Assembly: GCF_036881825.1 (NCBI RefSeq) | Contig: NZ_JBAJMW010000006.1 | Coordinates: 1-64,000 of the forward strand | Source: Tersicoccus mangrovi | Lineage (GTDB): Bacteria > Actinomycetota > Actinomycetes > Actinomycetales > Micrococcaceae | Reading direction: 5' to 3' | DNA: 64,000 nucleotides | Shown: positions 44,701-53,161 of the stretch, one piece after another | How the letters are laid out: every line of letters begins with the position of its first letter | Position numbering within the stretch: position 1 is the stretch's first letter | The notes under the pieces: model-generated | What the model was told of the DNA's origin: nothing | Database searches by the model: none | The model's input: only the letters and a program-made list of their open reading frames with translations | Translations under genes and position numbers: made by a program

Positions 44701-47124
44701 GCGAAGATGCTCGACACCCTGCCGGGCGGTGCGGACATCAAGGACCTGAGCCTCGACACGCGACTGCCGGTCCCGGTCAGCGAGAAGTTCCCCACCGGGT
44801 GGGCCCGCAACGAGGACCTGCAGATCGGTGACCTGCTGTACACCCCCAGCGGGCGGACCACCCCGATCATCCAGTTCTCCGAGACCTTCACCGACAACGA
44901 CGTCTACGCCGTCACCTTCGATGACGGGCAGACGGTCAAGGCCGGAGGCGGGCACCTGTGGATCGCCTCGGACGCGGCGAGCCGGCGCAAGCACGACCGG
45001 ACGGGTGCGGTGCGCCGATTCGGGCCCGAGCGCATCCAGCAGATCCGCGCCCTGGCGGAGACCGTGGAGGACGGGGCGCTCTGCACCCCGGCCGAGCTCG
45101 CAGCGATGGTCGGGTACGCAGGCACGGGAGCGATCGAGCGGATCGCCGTCGAGTACAACCTGACCCGGTTCCACCTCGACCACCTCGGGTCCCCCACCCC
45201 GTACATCCGACCCCGCGGCACCGCCCCCGTCTCCTTCGACCTCGCGCACGCCAAGACGACCCTCACCGGTCGGCCCGGAGCCGAAGCCCTGGAAACCCTC
45301 GACCGGCCGTGGGCGACGGCCCGGGAGATCGCCGAGACCATGGCAGGCCGACCTGTCAGCCCCAGCACCGCCGGCAACCTCGGCCAGACGCTGAAGGCCT
45401 CTCGTTGCCCCGCCCGGGCCGGTCACCACCCCGGGTACTCCTACCGCACGGCCGATGCCCTGCGCGCCGTGGCCGAGCACTGGGCGTCGATGTGGGGCCG
45501 CGACCGGGCAACGGGGGCACCGACGGCTCGGGAGCGGCTGGTCACCACCGAGGAGATGGCCGACGCACTGGCGACCAACCCGAAGGCCGGGTGGGCGATC
45601 CGCAACGCCGCGGCGTTCGACGGTCCCGACCTGCCGCTTCCGATCGACCCCTACGTGCTGGGGGCGTGGCTCGGCGACGGCAGCTCCGGGTCCGGGATCA
45701 TCACCTCGTCGGCAGCGGCCTCCTGCACCGATTCCTCCGGCCTGACGGACCAGGAGCACATGCTCGCCCAGCTGACGGCGGCTGGCTTCGACCCGCGGGT
45801 TCTCGCCTGCTCCGACCAGCTCATCGGAACCCGTGGGCTCAAGGGGCGCCTGCGCGCACTCGGGGTGCTCCACGACAAGCACATCCCGGCGGCCTACCAG
45901 CGCGCCTCCCGCACCCAGCGGATCACGCTGCTCCAAGGGCTCATGGACACCGACGGCACCCTGTCCACCAGCGGCCACTGCTACATCGGCCAGGTCAACC
46001 GCACGATGGCCGAGGGCATCCTCGAGCTCGCCCGCGGCCTGGGCCTGAAGCCGGGCTGGAGCGAGTGGCCCGCCGGGTACACCCCGGCCGGAGCCACCGA
46101 GAAGAAGATCACCGGAACGGTGTACACGGTCTCCTTCGGGGCCGACTTCCCGGCATTCCGCCTGGCCCGCAAGGCCGCCAAGCAGAAGCCGGCGAGCACG
46201 ATGGACAGCACCCGCCGCCGGGCTATCGTCTCGATCGACCGGGTCGAGACGGAGCCGACCCGGTGCATCGCCGTGGCCGACGAGGAGCACCTGTTCCTGG
46301 TGGAGGGCTTCATCCCGACCCACAACACCAACCTGGCCCGCACCCTGCTCGGTTCGGCCTCCCCTGGGGATCGGATGAGCGCGCTGCGCGACTTCGAGAG
46401 TGCCCCGCCGATGGGGACCCCGATCCCGAAGGGCCGCGGCCTGTGGGAGCCGCTCGATCACTCGGCTGTACTGATGCAGGTGTGGTACGCCAGCCAGGAA
46501 CGGTTCACCGCCGAGCTGGCCTCCCGGCTCTCCCCGCTGTCGGAGGCCGAGAGGACCGACATCGCCCCGTTCTTGCGCCGTCCGGCTGGGCACGACCGGC
46601 CGCTGCCCCACGACCTGGCACCGGTCGAGCCGACGGTGATCGATCTGGGCGACCTGGACCTGGACCTGAACCTCGACGACCTGGACCTGGGTGATCTGGG
46701 CCTGGGCGACTTCGACCTCGGCCCCGACGACCAGCCCGCGGGCCCGGTGGAGGCTGAGCTGGAGGCGGCGCTGCTGAACGAGCCCGACGGGGCGTTCGAG
46801 GTGGCCGAACCGGTGTGGCAGACCCACCGGCGCGAGATCGAGCCGGTCGACGTCGAGCCGGCACCACCGCTGGTGGACCCGTTCACGCCCGCGGGCCTGG
46901 ACCTGGACGGGCTCGAGCTCGCCGCCGTCGTGGACCCCTTCGCCGTCGGCCCGGTCACCGCTGCGCCGCGCCCGCAGACCCCAGCACCGCGCGAGGCCGC
47001 CACGCCGGTCCCGACGACTCCGGCGATGGTGCAGCAGGACGATGACCCGTTCGCCGCCACCCCCGCCCGCGTCGCCGCACGCCGGCCGGCGGTCCTCCTG
47101 GATGACGAGGACCCGTTCGCGTAA
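41791..47124 (+). CDS. FtsK/TraB-like DNA translocase interrupted by an intein
   Basis: The 1777-aa precursor loses 528 residues to give a protein of about 1249 aa. The N-terminus has several TM segments (first 250 residues). A large middle domain leads to Walker A GVTRSGKSV (about 812), VVLIDEFTS (about 904) and LLLGTQKLTAKML. After the intein the conserved TNLARTLLG and GDRMSALRDFE resume the FtsK-type motor. The C-terminus is acidic, with Asp/Leu repeats (LDLNLDDLDLGDLGLGDF) and ends DEDPFA. FtsK/TraB proteins pump DNA through the membrane. With the coupling ATPase at 36905 this gives the element two large DNA pumps. Confidence 0.8.
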   Translation: MPARAAAGPGKPITGFILLIAVGVAGAGTWYGYPGLVALWAGAVAAAFLFPSAMLTGKKDARGYATAAHPGEQKLYDQSRYWGRMKMALILPGTAWMPGLKVQLSFLVALWAGLAATLIPVHDQYTAPNGPWLNAAAVFVLIAAAARTRRATLVPDDVSPGTTVADLITLTRANTKLVIILTIAGLGLGAFAGTLAVSLLPLATDAAHAPAIPETPIWALCLTGGVLATLAGPWIRHATEAWKLVVAARAEWAPRWTMLKIDPAPRLVARRTVGNATIDTFDAPASLGAVGMWTMGPKITPTVGSGSRIAVLSVPSTDATGAPMPGTKHPIRFEVAAWPSGAEPDLTDPATTPEVVREFARAVLVWTADEGGLGRPIAEDAHLLTTPGEGPAAWLISWSMPDGPNAEYLRTNARAGIAANAGTQALIDHRAMSGMGSLYLGALTDPNTPWDQAAGVSTETMRNLAEDDTWAHRWSVDLGLGPNYPKREVGTLKTAVLKGGRKITAVAFVNRNSITLADIRKLEPKLGASMNGAPFVSVTGYPGAKPGERHPQAFTVSWSEDPLPTKPDDIAPVPSPEGPKLLLAGLVNDAFRIARLADRPEVRMVTCLSRDESRKHIWKIDLDLHGGVTLAELRAVAGKIRQHWGSEWLRIAHAEDGTISIVAGASPAKAKLKLPSHEQYLVRLDWDQAFLDSKVFGVGGLVPELKAVTHLPHNESVLQVDFALPPGLDYATVKASTEKLKTATNNAFIEVRRVDSAEMVRLLVAESNPLPERTDFDFAVVDGSGREVPFAVGIDGEPITWDPVISPHALLAGVTRSGKSVMAQAYVYGMLAKGAEVYIVDPMKSAADFMFAKPYAQAIAVDIFEAAAVVEAVYAKVTQRKKVNAAHGVGSYHELPDPPAPLVVLIDEFTSLMTLEPVPAPSDDPDEDAEREEVLAINAARKRIGMFTGKLAREAASAGVNLLLGTQKLTAKMLDTLPGGADIKDLSLDTRLPVPVSEKFPTGWARNEDLQIGDLLYTPSGRTTPIIQFSETFTDNDVYAVTFDDGQTVKAGGGHLWIASDAASRRKHDRTGAVRRFGPERIQQIRALAETVEDGALCTPAELAAMVGYAGTGAIERIAVEYNLTRFHLDHLGSPTPYIRPRGTAPVSFDLAHAKTTLTGRPGAEALETLDRPWATAREIAETMAGRPVSPSTAGNLGQTLKASRCPARAGHHPGYSYRTADALRAVAEHWASMWGRDRATGAPTARERLVTTEEMADALATNPKAGWAIRNAAAFDGPDLPLPIDPYVLGAWLGDGSSGSGIITSSAAASCTDSSGLTDQEHMLAQLTAAGFDPRVLACSDQLIGTRGLKGRLRALGVLHDKHIPAAYQRASRTQRITLLQGLMDTDGTLSTSGHCYIGQVNRTMAEGILELARGLGLKPGWSEWPAGYTPAGATEKKITGTVYTVSFGADFPAFRLARKAAKQKPASTMDSTRRRAIVSIDRVETEPTRCIAVADEEHLFLVEGFIPTHNTNLARTLLGSASPGDRMSALRDFESAPPMGTPIPKGRGLWEPLDHSAVLMQVWYASQERFTAELASRLSPLSEAERTDIAPFLRRPAGHDRPLPHDLAPVEPTVIDLGDLDLDLNLDDLDLGDLGLGDFDLGPDDQPAGPVEAELEAALLNEPDGAFEVAEPVWQTHRREIEPVDVEPAPPLVDPFTPAGLDLDGLELAAVVDPFAVGPVTAAPRPQTPAPREAATPVPTTPAMVQQDDDPFAATPARVAARRPAVLLDDEDPFA
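44743..46326 (+). other. Class 3 intein with LAGLIDADG endonuclease
   Basis: Residues 985-1512. The block A-like start is DLSLDTRLPVP, so residue 1 is Asp rather than Cys/Ser. Block B has HLW. The endonuclease blocks are VLGAWLGDG and LMDTDG. Block F begins TRCIAVADEEHLFLVEG, and the end is FIPTHN, with Thr as +1. Trp in B, Cys in F and Thr in the THN end are the signature of class 3 inteins known from mycobacteriophages. The joined extein reads ...GGADIK-TNLARTLLG.... The insertion lies in the conserved ATPase core. Confidence 0.85.
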
Positions 47125-47154
47125 CCCGGAATGTCGTTTGCAGGTCACCGCGGT

Positions 47155-47184
47155 TCTGGACAGATAGACTGGCATCTGTCCAGA
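47155..47184 (+). promoter_or_regulatory. Palindromic operator of the second Fic gene
   Basis: Perfect 11-bp arms (47155-47165 and 47174-47184, starting TCTGGACAGAT) are separated by 8 bp. TAGACT (47165-47170), a -10-like hexamer, overlaps the left arm and loop, so binding would block transcription of the gene at 47225. Confidence 0.65.
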
Positions 47185-47224
47185 TCCGCAGTCATGATTC
47201 CCACCTAGCGACCAGGAGCTCACC

Positions 47225-48403
47225 ATGGCCCTTCCCGACGCCAACGTCCTCGGGTCCGGCTCCTGGCCGCGCGTCGGCAAGCTCGAGATGACCTGGACCA
47301 GCACCCACCCGAACCACCCGGACAACGGCCGCACCTACCGGCCGGCCGTGCCCGCAACCATCGCGCCCCTGTCCTACCGGCCCGACCCGGCCACCGCCAC
47401 CCTGCTCGACGAGGCCACCCACCAGATGGCCCGCTTCGACGAACGCCACGGACGCCACGCCGCGACCATGCTGCGCGCCGAGTCGATCGCCTCATCCCGC
47501 ATCGAAGGGATCATCGCCTCCACCGAGGACGTCGCCGCCGCCGAGCTCGGCATCGACACCGGGCTGCCCGCGGCCGCCGTCGTCGACGACGTCAACGCCA
47601 CCGAACACTCCCTGGGCGACGCCGATGGCTTCAGCAGCCAGACCATCCTGGACAGCCACCGGCTGCTGATGGCCCACGCCGACCCGCGGCATCCCCGCGG
47701 GGCCTGGCGGACGCAAGCGGTGTGGATCGGCGGGCACTCCCCCGTCGGAGCCCATTTCGTCCCGCCCCACGCCACCTGGATCGAGGAGGTGCTCCCCGAC
47801 TTGGACGCCTACCTGCGCCGGATCGATCAGCCCGCACTCGTCCACGCGGCGATCGCCCACGCCCAGTTCGAGACCATCCACCCGTTCACCGACGGCAACG
47901 GGCGCACCGGCCGCGCCCTCACCCAGGCGCTGTTTCGCCGCGCCGGGGTCACCGAGCACCTGGCCGTACCGATCTCCGCCGGCCTGACCCGCCACACCGA
48001 CGACTACTACCGGGCACTGACCGCCTACCGGCACGGCGACGTCGAGCCCATCCTGCAGGTCACCGCCGAGGCGGCCCTCACCGCCGTCCACCACGGGCAC
48101 GAGCTCGTCCGAGAGATCGAGCAGATCACCGCTGACTGGGCCGGCCGGATCTCCGCGCGCCGCGACGCCGCCGTCTGGGCAGTCCTGGACCTGCTCGCCC
48201 TCCACCCCGTCCTCACCCCCGGCCTACTCCAGGACCGGCTCGGCCTGGAGCCCCGCCGGCAGGCCCGCGCCATGGGCCCACTCGAGGACGCCGGGATCAT
48301 CACCGCACACGAGCAACACCGGCGGGACCGTTCCTGGCGCGCCCACGAGCTGTTGGCCGCCGCAGACACCTACCTGCTGCGGGCGGCCCAGCGCTTCGGC
48401 TGA
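47225..48403 (+). CDS. fic: Fic (AMP-transferase) protein 2
   Basis: This 392-aa protein has the catalytic motif HPFTDGNGRTGRA (about 219-231). SSRIEG in the N-terminal helix is a good match to the class II inhibitory (S/T)xxxE(G/N). A winged-helix-like C-terminus follows. CAGGAG precedes ATG 47225. Unlike Fic 1, the inhibitory motif is intact. Located right after the transfer operon. Confidence 0.85.
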   Translation: MALPDANVLGSGSWPRVGKLEMTWTSTHPNHPDNGRTYRPAVPATIAPLSYRPDPATATLLDEATHQMARFDERHGRHAATMLRAESIASSRIEGIIASTEDVAAAELGIDTGLPAAAVVDDVNATEHSLGDADGFSSQTILDSHRLLMAHADPRHPRGAWRTQAVWIGGHSPVGAHFVPPHATWIEEVLPDLDAYLRRIDQPALVHAAIAHAQFETIHPFTDGNGRTGRALTQALFRRAGVTEHLAVPISAGLTRHTDDYYRALTAYRHGDVEPILQVTAEAALTAVHHGHELVREIEQITADWAGRISARRDAAVWAVLDLLALHPVLTPGLLQDRLGLEPRRQARAMGPLEDAGIITAHEQHRRDRSWRAHELLAAADTYLLRAAQRFG

Positions 48404-48420
48404 CCGGGAGGCGGCCCGTG

Positions 48421-48438
48421 CCGCACACATGACGGTCG
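48421..48438 (+). promoter_or_regulatory. Motif A promoter (leadered type)
   Basis: A perfect 11-mer lies at 48421-48431. The leader of about 31 nt has GAGGAGA before ATG 48469. Confidence 0.6.
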
Positions 48439-48468
48439 ACACCCCGACACCGAGGAGACCCGACCGCC

Positions 48469-49326
48469 ATGATGGGCGCCCACCACGCTGCCTGCGGCGC
48501 CGCCGCCTGGCTGGCCGTCACCACCCACCTGCACGTGGACCTGACCGCCGTGCACCAGCACTACCCGGCCGCCCCGACCGGCTTCGACATCGGCCTGGGC
48601 CTACTCGACGTCGGCCCCTCCGGCGTCATCATCGGCGCCCTCGTGTGCGCCGGGGCGGCCCTGGCCCCGGACGCGGATCACCACAACGCCACCATCGCCC
48701 ACGCCCTGCCGCCCCTGTCCAACATCGCCTGCACCGGCATCGGCCGCGTCGCCGGCGGGCACCGGCACGGCACCCACGCCATCGTCGGGGTCATCGCCTT
48801 CACCGTGCTCGCCTGGCTGGCCGGACTGTGGACCATCCACACCGACGCCTTCGGCACCGTCTACCCCGCGGCCGGAGCCCTGTCCGTCCTGCTCATCGCC
48901 TTCGCCGTCAAGGCCCTGCAGATCATCCCCGACACCGTCCGGAAGATCCCCTGGGTGATCGGCCTGGCCGCCGGGACCCTCATCGCCCTGGCCGCCCCCG
49001 AGCAGCGCACCTGGTTCGTCACCGCCGTCACCCTCGGGGTGCTCGTGCACATCGCCGGGGACATGCTCACCACCGGCGGGGTGAACCTGGTCTGGCCGTT
49101 CACCATCAAGCCGCCCAAGGTGCTGTCCGGTATCCCCGTGCTCAAGGAGTGCTGGAAGGAGAACGGCTACCTCGCCTTCCCGGTCTTGGGCAACGCCGGC
49201 TCCTGGCGGGAATGGCTCATGCTCGTCCCCATCTCCGCGTACGCGATCTTCGGCATCGGAACGGTCCTCGTCGCGCTCTCCCGCACCGGCATCGACCACC
49301 TGATCGCCACCGTCGGACTGCGCTGA
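48469..49326 (+). CDS. YdjM-like membrane metal-dependent hydrolase
   Basis: The 285-aa membrane protein has MMGAHHAACGAAAW at the start, then LAPDADHHNA and GHRHGTHAIVG, followed by HIAGDMLTTGGVNLVWPF. These are the His/Asp pattern of the YdjM/DUF457 family. Several TM helices lie between. Its last codons form the 5' part of a 31-bp direct repeat that recurs after the next gene. Confidence 0.75.
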   Translation: MMGAHHAACGAAAWLAVTTHLHVDLTAVHQHYPAAPTGFDIGLGLLDVGPSGVIIGALVCAGAALAPDADHHNATIAHALPPLSNIACTGIGRVAGGHRHGTHAIVGVIAFTVLAWLAGLWTIHTDAFGTVYPAAGALSVLLIAFAVKALQIIPDTVRKIPWVIGLAAGTLIALAAPEQRTWFVTAVTLGVLVHIAGDMLTTGGVNLVWPFTIKPPKVLSGIPVLKECWKENGYLAFPVLGNAGSWREWLMLVPISAYAIFGIGTVLVALSRTGIDHLIATVGLR

Positions 49327-49328
49327 CC
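49298..49328 (+). repeat. 31-bp direct repeat, left copy
   Basis: It is identical to 51769-51799. The copy covers the last codons and stop of the YdjM-like gene plus two bases. Confidence 0.85.
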
Positions 49329-49360
49329 CCGCACCCCTAGTCGCCGGGCCGCCCGCTGCG

Positions 49361-49374
49361 GCACACTGACCCGC
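49361..49374 (+). promoter_or_regulatory. Degenerate motif A (GCACACT), leaderless spacing
   Basis: GCACACT is followed by 7 nt and ATG 49375. One base shorter than consensus, but with the same T-to-start distance. Confidence 0.4.
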
Positions 49375-51774
49375 ATGACGGGGGAACGCAGCGAAGACGA
49401 ATGGGTGCAGGTCCTCATCGAGGCCATCAAGACCGGCGTACCCGTCGATCCCGGCGGCGAGAATCCCGGCATCCTCGACGTCGATATGACCGTGGCAGCG
49501 ACCATCGCCCCCGACGACGATGAGGTCGAGCAGTGGGGGCAGCTGCGGACCATCCCCGCCCCTGCGGTCCGCCGAGCGCTCCTCGCAGGCGATGTAACAG
49601 CAGACCCGCACGGGTTGCAGGTTCATGGGTGCAAGATCACTGGCACTCTCGACCTCGTCGGGGCCCATGTCGACTGCCGGGTCATCCTCTCCCGCTGCCT
49701 ACTGGAGAACGACTTGCGGGCTCAAGGACTGCAGATCTCCGTGCTTGGCCTAATTGGATGCCGTACCGCTGGAATCGACCTCGACGAGGCCCGGGTGGAC
49801 GGTGGAGCGTTCTGGACGGCACTGCACGCGGCCGGGGAGGTGCGCGCTGTCGGTGCGCACATCGGCGGACAGTTGAACCTCGTGGGGGCGGTCCTGGCCA
49901 GCCCCGAAGGGAGGGCCCTGAGCCTCGATGATGTCCAGGTGGGCGGCAACGCGTACTGGTCCGGGCTGCATGCGGCCGGAGGGGTGCGGGCGATCGGTGC
50001 GCACATCGGTGGACAGCTGATTCTGACAGGGGCGGTCCTGTCCAACCCCGACGCGATCGCGTTGGCCCTCGACCGTGTCCGGGTGGACGGCAGCGCGGCT
50101 TGGGGCGGACTGCGCGCGAGCGGGGAGGTGCGCGCAACCGGCGCGCACATCGGTGGACAACTGAACCTTTGGGGAGCGGTCCTGTCCGGCTCCGAGGTGG
50201 CCCTCAGCCTCGACGGAGCCCGGGTGGACGGTGGAGCGTTCTGGACGGCACTGCACGCGGCCGGGGAGGTGTACGCCGTCGGGGCCCACATCGGCGGACA
50301 GTTGGACCTCGAGGGGGCGATTCTGACCAACCCCGAAGGGAGAGCATTGACCCTCGACGGCGTCCAGGTGGAAGGCGCGGTGTTCTGTACCGGGATGCGC
50401 GCAACCGGAGAGGTGCGCGCCCTAGGCGCGCACATTACCGCGCAACTAAACCTCCGCGGCGCGTTCATCTGGTCCGGCCCGGGCCAGGATGCTCTCAACG
50501 TGGACGTCATCAAGGTGGACGGCGAGGCGTATTGGGAGGGCCTGCAAACGATTGGGCGCGTGCGGGCCACAGGCGCGCATTTCAGCCGGCAGCTCGATCT
50601 GGAAGTGGCCGTCTTATTCAACGCTGATGGGGACGCCCTCCGTCTCGATGGTGTCCAGGTGGACGGCGGGGTCTTCTGGGATGGGTTGCACGCGACCGGG
50701 GAGGTGCGCGCTGTCGGTGCACACATCGGTGGGGGGCTTGCCTTGCAAAAGGCAGTTCTGTCCAACCCCCGCGGGAACGCACTCAGCCTCGATCGAGTCC
50801 GGGTGGACGGCGGATCTTATTGGAGAGGGATGACCTCAGTCGGGAAGGTTCGTGCCCCAGGTGCCCACATCGTCGGCCAGCTGCAACTTGAAGCGGTAGT
50901 GTGCCGCTCGTTCCCATCTGACGAGGATGAGGCGGTCAACCTCAGAAACTCAGTGATCGGATCCGTCTTCATCGGAAGGACGGAGGCGGGGCTGGATCTG
51001 CATCTGGCTCAATTCGAGGTGCTCGTCCTGCAGGACAACGCCCCAAATCCCGGCTTGGACGCGACCGGATGGAGCGTCACTAGCCTCCGCTTCAATGCCA
51101 TGCCCCATGGCCAAGGTAGGCGCGACCTCATCCTCACCCAATGGTTGGACACGCAGGAGGGGTTCGTGCCGCAGCCGTGGCATGAAGCGGCCGACGCGTT
51201 GGCTCGTGACGGGTACATGGAGGAGTCGACCCGGTTGCGGATCGCCGCGGCGAAGCGGTCCACCAAGCAGCTTCGACCGGTTGGACGACCGACCTGGTCG
51301 GTGCGCGCGGTATACCAGTGTGGTGCAGGGTGGGTGCGGTGGTTGCTGCGCACCCTGTACGGGCTCGCCGTCGGCTTCGGTTACCGCCCCCTGCGCGCCG
51401 GGCTCTGGCTGGCCGCCTTCGGGGTCGCCACCTTCGTGATCGTCGCCATCTGGTCCTCCCAACTGGAGCCCGCCCGGCAGGCACGGCCGCTGACCACCTC
51501 AGCCGCCGTGCTGGCCGTCGCCCAGCACGGTCCCCTGACCGGTGCCACCGGCTGCCAGGCCGCCCGCGAGGGCTGGGACTACCCGTGCCTGAACAAGTGG
51601 CTGTACGCCGCCGAGACCGCCCTGCCGGTCGTCGGAACCGTGCAGTCGTCGGCATGGGTGTGGAGCCCAGGCGCGTGGCTCGCCGCGGCGGTCGTCACCG
51701 CTCTCAAGGCGCTGTCCTGGCTGTTCACTGTCCTGCTCCTCGGTGGGGTCACCAACCTGCTCCGCAAGACCTGA
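49375..51774 (+). CDS. Large repeat (beta-helix-like) membrane protein, 799 aa
   Basis: From about 130 to 500 there are nine or so units of about 40 residues built on GEVRAVGAHIGGQL and LDGVQVDGGAFW-type strands, expected to stack as a beta-helix. The C-terminal 200 residues contain at least three TM helices. Similar actinobacterial proteins are often labelled membrane-associated oxidoreductase without evidence. The gene and 31-bp repeats around it look like an insertion. The stop lies inside the right-hand repeat. Confidence 0.7.
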   Translation: MTGERSEDEWVQVLIEAIKTGVPVDPGGENPGILDVDMTVAATIAPDDDEVEQWGQLRTIPAPAVRRALLAGDVTADPHGLQVHGCKITGTLDLVGAHVDCRVILSRCLLENDLRAQGLQISVLGLIGCRTAGIDLDEARVDGGAFWTALHAAGEVRAVGAHIGGQLNLVGAVLASPEGRALSLDDVQVGGNAYWSGLHAAGGVRAIGAHIGGQLILTGAVLSNPDAIALALDRVRVDGSAAWGGLRASGEVRATGAHIGGQLNLWGAVLSGSEVALSLDGARVDGGAFWTALHAAGEVYAVGAHIGGQLDLEGAILTNPEGRALTLDGVQVEGAVFCTGMRATGEVRALGAHITAQLNLRGAFIWSGPGQDALNVDVIKVDGEAYWEGLQTIGRVRATGAHFSRQLDLEVAVLFNADGDALRLDGVQVDGGVFWDGLHATGEVRAVGAHIGGGLALQKAVLSNPRGNALSLDRVRVDGGSYWRGMTSVGKVRAPGAHIVGQLQLEAVVCRSFPSDEDEAVNLRNSVIGSVFIGRTEAGLDLHLAQFEVLVLQDNAPNPGLDATGWSVTSLRFNAMPHGQGRRDLILTQWLDTQEGFVPQPWHEAADALARDGYMEESTRLRIAAAKRSTKQLRPVGRPTWSVRAVYQCGAGWVRWLLRTLYGLAVGFGYRPLRAGLWLAAFGVATFVIVAIWSSQLEPARQARPLTTSAAVLAVAQHGPLTGATGCQAAREGWDYPCLNKWLYAAETALPVVGTVQSSAWVWSPGAWLAAAVVTALKALSWLFTVLLLGGVTNLLRKT

Positions 51775-51799
51775 TCGCCACCGTCGGACTGCGCTGACC
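51769..51799 (+). repeat. 31-bp direct repeat, right copy
   Basis: A perfect copy of 49298-49328. It supplies the stop codon of the repeat/membrane protein gene. Confidence 0.85.
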
Positions 51800-51860
51800 T
51801 GCGACAACGCTGGTGTGTGCGATTGGCACAATGGTGCTCATCGGGGGGAGAATGGAGCCC

Positions 51861-52553
51861 ATGAGCGTCATCACGGTCTCGGAGGCCGGGCGGGTCCTCG
51901 GCATCTCCCGGACCGCCGTGCGCCGGCTCATCGAACGTGACCGACTGACCGTGACCGGCCGCTCCGGCAAGCTGCTGCTCCTGGACGAGCAGCAGGTGCG
52001 GGCCCTGGCCGAGACCGGCCGGCGACGCGGGCGCCCGTGGGCAGGCGCCACAGCGTGGGCGGCCCTGTGCCTGCTCTCGGGCCAACGGGCCGACTGGCTC
52101 AACCCCGATGCCCGGTCCCGGCTTCGCGCCAAGCTGCGCCGCTACACCGTCGAGGACGTCCATCAGCTGGCCCGACACCGCGCCACCGTCAGCCGGTGGA
52201 TCGCCCCCGAGCAGGCCCGGGACGCCTTGCCCGACCTGCTGACCCCCACCGGGGACACCGCCCTGGCCGACCCGGCGATCGCCGCGGACCTGGACCTGGA
52301 GGCGGGACCGAGCGCCGTCATCGACGGGTACACCACCCCCGGCGGGGCCACCGACCTGGCCGACGGCCTGGACCTGACCGCCACCGCCAAGGGCGGCGTC
52401 ATCCTGCGCGACCCGCCCCTGCAGGCACCCTTCGCCGCCGGGCACACCCCCGCGGCCGCCGTCACCCTGGACCTGATGGACTACCCCAACGCCCACCTTG
52501 CCGCCGCCGGCGCCGACGCTCTGGACCGGATGCTCTCCGAGACCACCGACTGA
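51861..52553 (+). CDS. Excisionase-like HTH protein, 230 aa
   Basis: The N-terminal 60 residues (ITVSEAGRVLGISRTAVRRLIE) are a MerR/excisionase-type HTH. The remaining 170 residues are unrecognised and could be an antitoxin-type domain. GGGGGGAGA lies upstream; ATG 51852 is an alternative start. No toxin-like partner is adjacent. Confidence 0.65.
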   Translation: MSVITVSEAGRVLGISRTAVRRLIERDRLTVTGRSGKLLLLDEQQVRALAETGRRRGRPWAGATAWAALCLLSGQRADWLNPDARSRLRAKLRRYTVEDVHQLARHRATVSRWIAPEQARDALPDLLTPTGDTALADPAIAADLDLEAGPSAVIDGYTTPGGATDLADGLDLTATAKGGVILRDPPLQAPFAAGHTPAAAVTLDLMDYPNAHLAAAGADALDRMLSETTD

Positions 52554-52588
52554 CTCGGCCCCTCCGCGGGTGCGGAAGAGCCGTGGTG

Positions 52589-52605
52589 CCGCACACATGG
52601 GGTGC
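52589..52605 (+). promoter_or_regulatory. Motif A promoter (leaderless type)
   Basis: A perfect 11-mer lies at 52589-52599. T52598 is 7 nt before ATG 52606. It heads the run 52606-54344. Confidence 0.7.
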
Positions 52606-53142
52606 ATGACGACCTCCGCGATCATCGCCTTCCCCGCCACGATCACCCTCGCCGACGCCGACCCGATCGACGATGCGTTCGAGCAGGAGAACGGGCTCGA
52701 AATGCTCGCCCAGCTCGAAGCCCTCCCCCAGGTCAAGCGGGCCTGGGACAACGACGCCGACCACGCCATCGAGGCCCTGCGCGAGACGTACCCCGAGTAC
52801 ACCGGGGTCCCCGCCGACGCCGAGCGCCGTCCCGAGGTCCTGGCCGGCCTGCGGGCCCTGTTCCCCGACGTCGACGCCACCGAACTCGACCGGCTCATCG
52901 CCCTGATCCGGTACGCCGTGCACGTGGAGATGAAGCACTGGAACAACGACTCCTTCGTCATCGCCCTCGACTACGGCCACGAGCTGCTCATCAGCCCGGA
53001 CAACTACGACAGCGACGACGAGCTCGTCGACTACGGCAACGACCAGAACCGCGAGAAGTGGCAGGACCTGACCAACCTCGCCGCCCACCGGGCCTGCGCC
53101 CTGCAGGCCGAGACCGCCCACACCGCGCCCCTGGCCGCCTGA
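52606..53142 (+). CDS. Hypothetical acidic protein, 178 aa
   Basis: Start set by motif A. The protein is strongly acidic and helical (LDYGHELLISPDNYDSDDEL). No family was recognised. DNA mimicry is possible from the charge but unsupported. Confidence 0.6.
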   Translation: MTTSAIIAFPATITLADADPIDDAFEQENGLEMLAQLEALPQVKRAWDNDADHAIEALRETYPEYTGVPADAERRPEVLAGLRALFPDVDATELDRLIALIRYAVHVEMKHWNNDSFVIALDYGHELLISPDNYDSDDELVDYGNDQNREKWQDLTNLAAHRACALQAETAHTAPLAA

Positions 53143-53161
53143 GACCTGGAAGGACCACCCC

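Noticed and set aside
42385..47334. A 1649-codon open frame on the minus strand across the FtsK/TraB-like gene
   Set aside because: It is the GC-rich shadow of the real gene. The product is low-complexity Gly/Val/Arg, and the plus strand shows full ATPase and intein motifs.
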